This document shows, one piece after another, positions 14,579 to 17,060 of a DNA stretch of 17,060 nucleotides. Under the pieces are notes generated by a model. The model had not been told where the DNA came from. It saw only the letters and a program-made list of their open reading frames with translations, and ran no database searches. The DNA is from Bryobacterales bacterium (lineage in GTDB: Bacteria; Acidobacteriota; Terriglobia; Bryobacterales; Bryobacteraceae). Both the position numbers and the translations under genes were made by a program. Numbering within the stretch: the first letter of the stretch is position 1; each line of letters begins with the position of its first letter. The stretch spans positions 7,890 through 24,949 of the forward strand of contig PKZC01000235.1 of assembly GCA_003132905.1 (NCBI GenBank). The letters run 5' to 3'.

Positions 14579-16024
14579 ATGAGCGTTGAGATGGATCGCC
14601 GAAGTTTTCTCGGCGCCAGTCTTGGCGCTGCGGCATCATTCGCTTTTGCCGATACGCCGGCCCGGGCAGGCATGACGGTGCTGCAGGCGTCCGAGTTGAT
14701 GCGCACCAAGGCAGTATCTTCGGTCGAGCTTACTAGCGCCTGTCTGGCCCGCATCGAAAAAGTGCAGCCGCTTCTCAACGCCTACATCACCGTAACTGGC
14801 GATCAGGCACTGGCTCAAGCGCGCATGCTCGACGCCGAACTTCAGCGCGGGAAGTGGCGCGGTCCATTTCATGGCATTCCCATCGCGCTCAAGGACAACA
14901 TCGATACCGCGGGTGTTCGCACCACCGCCGCCAGCCAGTTGTTCAAAGATCGCGTCCCGGCCGAAGACGCCGAGGTGGCGCGACGGCTGAAGAACGCCGG
15001 AGCGATTTTGTTGGGCAAGTTGAACCTGCATGAATTCGCTTACGGCGGAACTTCGGCAGTCACCTACTTTGGGCCCGTTCACAATCCGTGGGACACAACC
15101 TTGACTCCCGGCGGATCGTCGGGAGGACCGGGTGCAGCGGTGGCGGCCGATTTGTGCTTCGCATCGATAGGAACCGATACCGCGGGATCGGTGCGGATAC
15201 CGGCTTCTTACTGCGGCATCGTTGGACTCAAGCCCACGTACGGCCGCGTCAGCATACGCGGCATCATTCCTCTTTCGTGGTCGCTCGACCACGCTGGTCC
15301 CATGTGCACAACCGTGGAAGATACCGCAATGATGCTGAACGTAGTGGCCGGTTACGATCCACAGGACACCACCACAGTGGATGTCCCGGTTCCCGATTAC
15401 GTGCGCGCGCTCCGAAATCCAACGTCGAAGCTCCGCTTGGGAATCCCGCGGCGGCCGTTCTTCGACGATCTCAATCCAGACGTGGGCAACGCGATCGAAG
15501 CGGCGCTGGCGGTGCTCGCGAAGATGACGGCCGGCATGATGGATGTGGTCCTCCCAGAAAGCGCGGGCGCAGCGACCATCTTTGGCGTGGAAGCCTACGC
15601 ATATCACTCGCCGTGGATCACCAAGACACCCAAGCAATATAGTCCGCCGATCCGGGCGGCGCTGCAGCGGGGCGCTGACATTAAAGCCGAGACTTATGCA
15701 AACGCGCTGCGCGACTTGGCCAAAGCGCGGCGCGATATCCAGAAAGTTTTCACCAACGTGGATCTGCTAGTGCTGCCGACCATGGCCGATCCGCCTTTCA
15801 AGATTGAAGAGGGACTGAAGCGCAATGTCAGCGCCCGCAACACGCTGCCGTTCGACGTGTACGGGATCCCAACCATTTCGATTCCCTGCGGATTCACCAG
15901 CGCCGGGCTTCCCATCGGCCTTCAAATCGCTGGAGCGCCTTGGGCAGAGCCAAGCATTTTCGCACTGGCTCACGCCTACGAACAGGCCACCCAGTGGCAT
16001 ACCCGGCATCCACAGTTGGGGTAA
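14579..16024 (+). CDS. Tat-signal amidase (amidase signature family)
   Basis: 481 aa, starting 1 nt after the cyclophilin stop; an ATG four codons later (14591) is an alternative. DRRSFLGASLGAAASFAFAD is a classic Tat signal, so the enzyme is predicted outside the cytoplasm. The amidase-signature catalytic triad is complete: Lys105 in PIALKDNID, the cis-Ser in TPGGSSGG (180/181) and the nucleophile Ser204 in GTDTAGSVRIPAS. It would hydrolyse a C-N amide bond; substrate unknown. Sequence is GatA-like, and automatic pipelines may call it the glutamyl-tRNA amidotransferase A subunit. However, the export signal and lack of gatB/gatC argue against that role. It closes the compact block that starts with the alpha/beta hydrolase gene at 12962. 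Confidence 0.93.
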   Translation: MSVEMDRRSFLGASLGAAASFAFADTPARAGMTVLQASELMRTKAVSSVELTSACLARIEKVQPLLNAYITVTGDQALAQARMLDAELQRGKWRGPFHGIPIALKDNIDTAGVRTTAASQLFKDRVPAEDAEVARRLKNAGAILLGKLNLHEFAYGGTSAVTYFGPVHNPWDTTLTPGGSSGGPGAAVAADLCFASIGTDTAGSVRIPASYCGIVGLKPTYGRVSIRGIIPLSWSLDHAGPMCTTVEDTAMMLNVVAGYDPQDTTTVDVPVPDYVRALRNPTSKLRLGIPRRPFFDDLNPDVGNAIEAALAVLAKMTAGMMDVVLPESAGAATIFGVEAYAYHSPWITKTPKQYSPPIRAALQRGADIKAETYANALRDLAKARRDIQKVFTNVDLLVLPTMADPPFKIEEGLKRNVSARNTLPFDVYGIPTISIPCGFTSAGLPIGLQIAGAPWAEPSIFALAHAYEQATQWHTRHPQLG

Positions 16025-16025
16025 T

Positions 16026-16052
16026 ATATCACTTGTTTTTCGCAAGTGATAT
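16026..16052. promoter_or_regulatory. Perfect 10-bp inverted repeat, likely operator of the HxlR gene
   Basis: ATATCACTTG and CAAGTGATAT flank a 7-bp spacer, TTTTTCG. The repeat starts 2 bp after the amidase stop and ends 17 bp before the GTG at 16070. It is A/T-rich in GC-rich surroundings and has no T-run after it, so an operator is more likely than a terminator. HxlR proteins bind as dimers to such repeats, often at their own promoters. A -35-like TTGTTT at 16034-16039 lies within it. Confidence 0.6.
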
Positions 16053-16069
16053 TTGATACTGTAGCGAAT

Positions 16070-16522
16070 GTGCCAGCGAAAGCAGCGCTCAAACAGCCGC
16101 GCTCCAGTTGCCCGGTCAGTATCGCGCTCGAGATGTTTGGAGACCGGTGGTCTCTGCTCATCATCCGCGATCTGATGGTTCGCGGATACCGGACGTTCAA
16201 GGAGTTCGAAGAGGCGGGCGAAGGGATTGCCACCAATATTCTGACGGATCGCCTGCGCAGGCTGGAAGCCAATCGAATTATTGTTTCCGAGCAGGCGAAG
16301 ACCGACGGCCGGAAGGTGAACTATCGTCTCACCGAGAGAGGAATCGATCTGGCGCCGCTGCTGTTGGACTTGCTGATTTGGGGGGCGCGTCACGAGGATA
16401 CGGCAGCGCCCTGCGCGGTAATAACCAAGATGGAGAAGAATCGTGAAAGCGTGCTGGCCGAGGTTCGCCGGCGCTGGAGAGCGCGCGATTCCACTCCGAT
16501 GCTGCCGAAATTTATAGCTTGA
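16070..16522 (+). CDS. HxlR-family winged-helix transcriptional regulator
   Basis: 150 aa from the GTG at 16070. An earlier in-frame GTG at 16046 lies inside the right arm of the inverted repeat and would add eight residues before the family start, so I prefer the later one; neither has a ribosome binding site. The family core is clear: SSCPVSIALEMFGDRWSLLI, then RDLMVRGYRTFKEFEEAGEG, then the recognition region IATNILTDRLRRLEANRIIV and a wing around DGRKVNYRLTERG. Cys14 in the SCPV motif is at the position used for redox or electrophile sensing in several HxlR regulators. It probably binds the adjacent inverted repeat and represses itself and perhaps the gene at 16558, 35 bp downstream. The ligand is unknown. 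Confidence 0.92.
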   Translation: MPAKAALKQPRSSCPVSIALEMFGDRWSLLIIRDLMVRGYRTFKEFEEAGEGIATNILTDRLRRLEANRIIVSEQAKTDGRKVNYRLTERGIDLAPLLLDLLIWGARHEDTAAPCAVITKMEKNRESVLAEVRRRWRARDSTPMLPKFIA

Positions 16523-16557
16523 GACAGATTCTTTGAAAGGAGTGAAGGGAGCCAGCA

Positions 16558-17060
16558 ATGAGCAAAGTACGGGTTTTGGTGGGCACGCGCAAGGGCGCGT
16601 TCGTCCTGACGTCGGATGGGAAGCGAGAGCATTGGCAAGTGAACGGACCCCACTTCGGGGGCTGGGAGTTGTATCACATCAAGGGATCGCCGGTCGATCC
16701 GAATCGGTTGTACGCGTCGCAGTCCAGCGGCTGGTTCGGGCAGGTGATTCAGCGCTCCGACGACGGAGGCAAAACCTGGCACCAGCCCGGAACGCCGCTC
16801 GGAGAGCCGGTTGCGCCCGGTCCGCCAAAAGCCGCGAGCAATAAATTCGTTTATGATTCGGCAGCGAAGCCACTCACCACGCATCAGTGGTACGACGGCA
16901 CCCAGCATCCGTGGGAATTCAAGCGCGTCTGGCATTTAGAGCCATCGCTAACCGAGCCCGCCACGGTATATGCCGGAGTCGAAGATGCCGCCCTGTTCCG
17001 CTCGACCGATGGCGGCGAGAACTGGAAGGAACTCTCCGGCCTGCGCGGCCACGGCACCGG
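16558..17060 (+). CDS. BNR/Asp-box beta-propeller protein (sialidase/sortilin-like), 5' part
   Basis: The frame is open from the ATG at 16558 to the right edge, 167 residues visible; the C-terminus is outside. AAGGGAG at 16545-16551 lies 6 nt upstream and fixes the start. There is no signal peptide: [20 protein letters not shown] goes straight into the first propeller strand. Asp-box motifs SDDGGKTW and STDGGENW are visible, each following a strand such as [16 protein letters not shown] or [13 protein letters not shown]. This pattern marks the multi-bladed propeller of exo-alpha-sialidase-like, sortilin-like and 'glycosyl hydrolase BNR repeat' proteins. Many of these are not glycosidases and I assign no reaction. 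It lies 35 bp behind the HxlR gene and is likely in the same transcript. Confidence 0.85.
   Translation, partial: MSKVRVLVGTRKGAFVLTSDGKREHWQVNGPHFGGWELYHIKGSPVDPNRLYASQSSGWFGQVIQRSDDGGKTWHQPGTPLGEPVAPGPPKAASNKFVYDSAAKPLTTHQWYDGTQHPWEFKRVWHLEPSLTEPATVYAGVEDAALFRSTDGGENWKELSGLRGHGT

Noticed and set aside
14579..16024. Calling the amidase GatA (Glu-tRNA(Gln) amidotransferase subunit A)
   Set aside because: A Tat signal and the absence of gatB/gatC neighbours point to an exported amidase; the shared signature alone is not enough.
1..17060. CRISPR array, phage module or defence island
   Set aside because: No regularly spaced direct repeats, no cas, phage structural, restriction or toxin-antitoxin genes are visible on reading the frames.

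Overview
The window looks like a piece of an Acidobacteriota chromosome, most plausibly a Solibacter/Bryobacter-type lineage. The reasons are gene families typical of that phylum: an acidobacterial-type duplicated orphan permease (ADOP), a secreted protein with the doubled PRTADGKP motif, a DUF6632-like membrane protein, a short basic secreted helical protein, and many exported hydrolases. This placement is inference from gene content and GC-rich codon use; there is no rRNA or other phylogenetic marker.

Layout. (1) 1-2387: the 5' end of a minus-strand exported protein runs off the left edge. Divergent from it is a plus-strand trio of two small hypothetical proteins and an exported M28 carboxypeptidase-Q-like peptidase, the last two overlapping by 4 bp. 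(2) 2373-4822, minus: glucose-6-phosphate dehydrogenase (TTG start with a strong RBS) followed after 32 bp by an exported DsbA-like thiol oxidoreductase. The DsbA-like gene ends 15 bp inside the convergent peptidase gene. (3) 4964-6232, plus: two secreted proteins of unknown function. (4) 6233-6936: a 341-bp gap with possible gene debris, then a small DUF6632-like membrane protein on the minus strand. (5) 6986-8661: an apparently complete IS1380-family insertion sequence with 15-bp imperfect terminal inverted repeats, sitting in the gap between two divergent genes. (6) 8702-16024, plus: a secreted metallo-beta-lactamase-fold hydrolase, an ADOP permease, a Tat-signal haloacetate-dehalogenase-like alpha/beta hydrolase, an exported cyclophilin and a Tat-signal amidase. 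The last three are packed with 1-nt overlap or 1-nt spacing, so they are probably one operon. (7) 16026-17060: a perfect 10-bp inverted repeat, an HxlR-family regulator and the start of a BNR/Asp-box beta-propeller protein.

How the genes fit together: most products are predicted to work outside the cytoplasm (two peptide/amide hydrolases, a thiol oxidoreductase, a prolyl isomerase, two other hydrolases, several secreted unknowns). This is consistent with a soil heterotroph with a rich periplasmic enzyme set. I see no CRISPR array, phage module, toxin-antitoxin pair, rRNA or convincing tRNA, and no clear new system. The most checkable oddities are the IS ends and a possible hybrid promoter, the inverted repeat at the HxlR gene, the hairpin abutting the DsbA-like start codon, and the Tat-exported dehalogenase-like enzyme.
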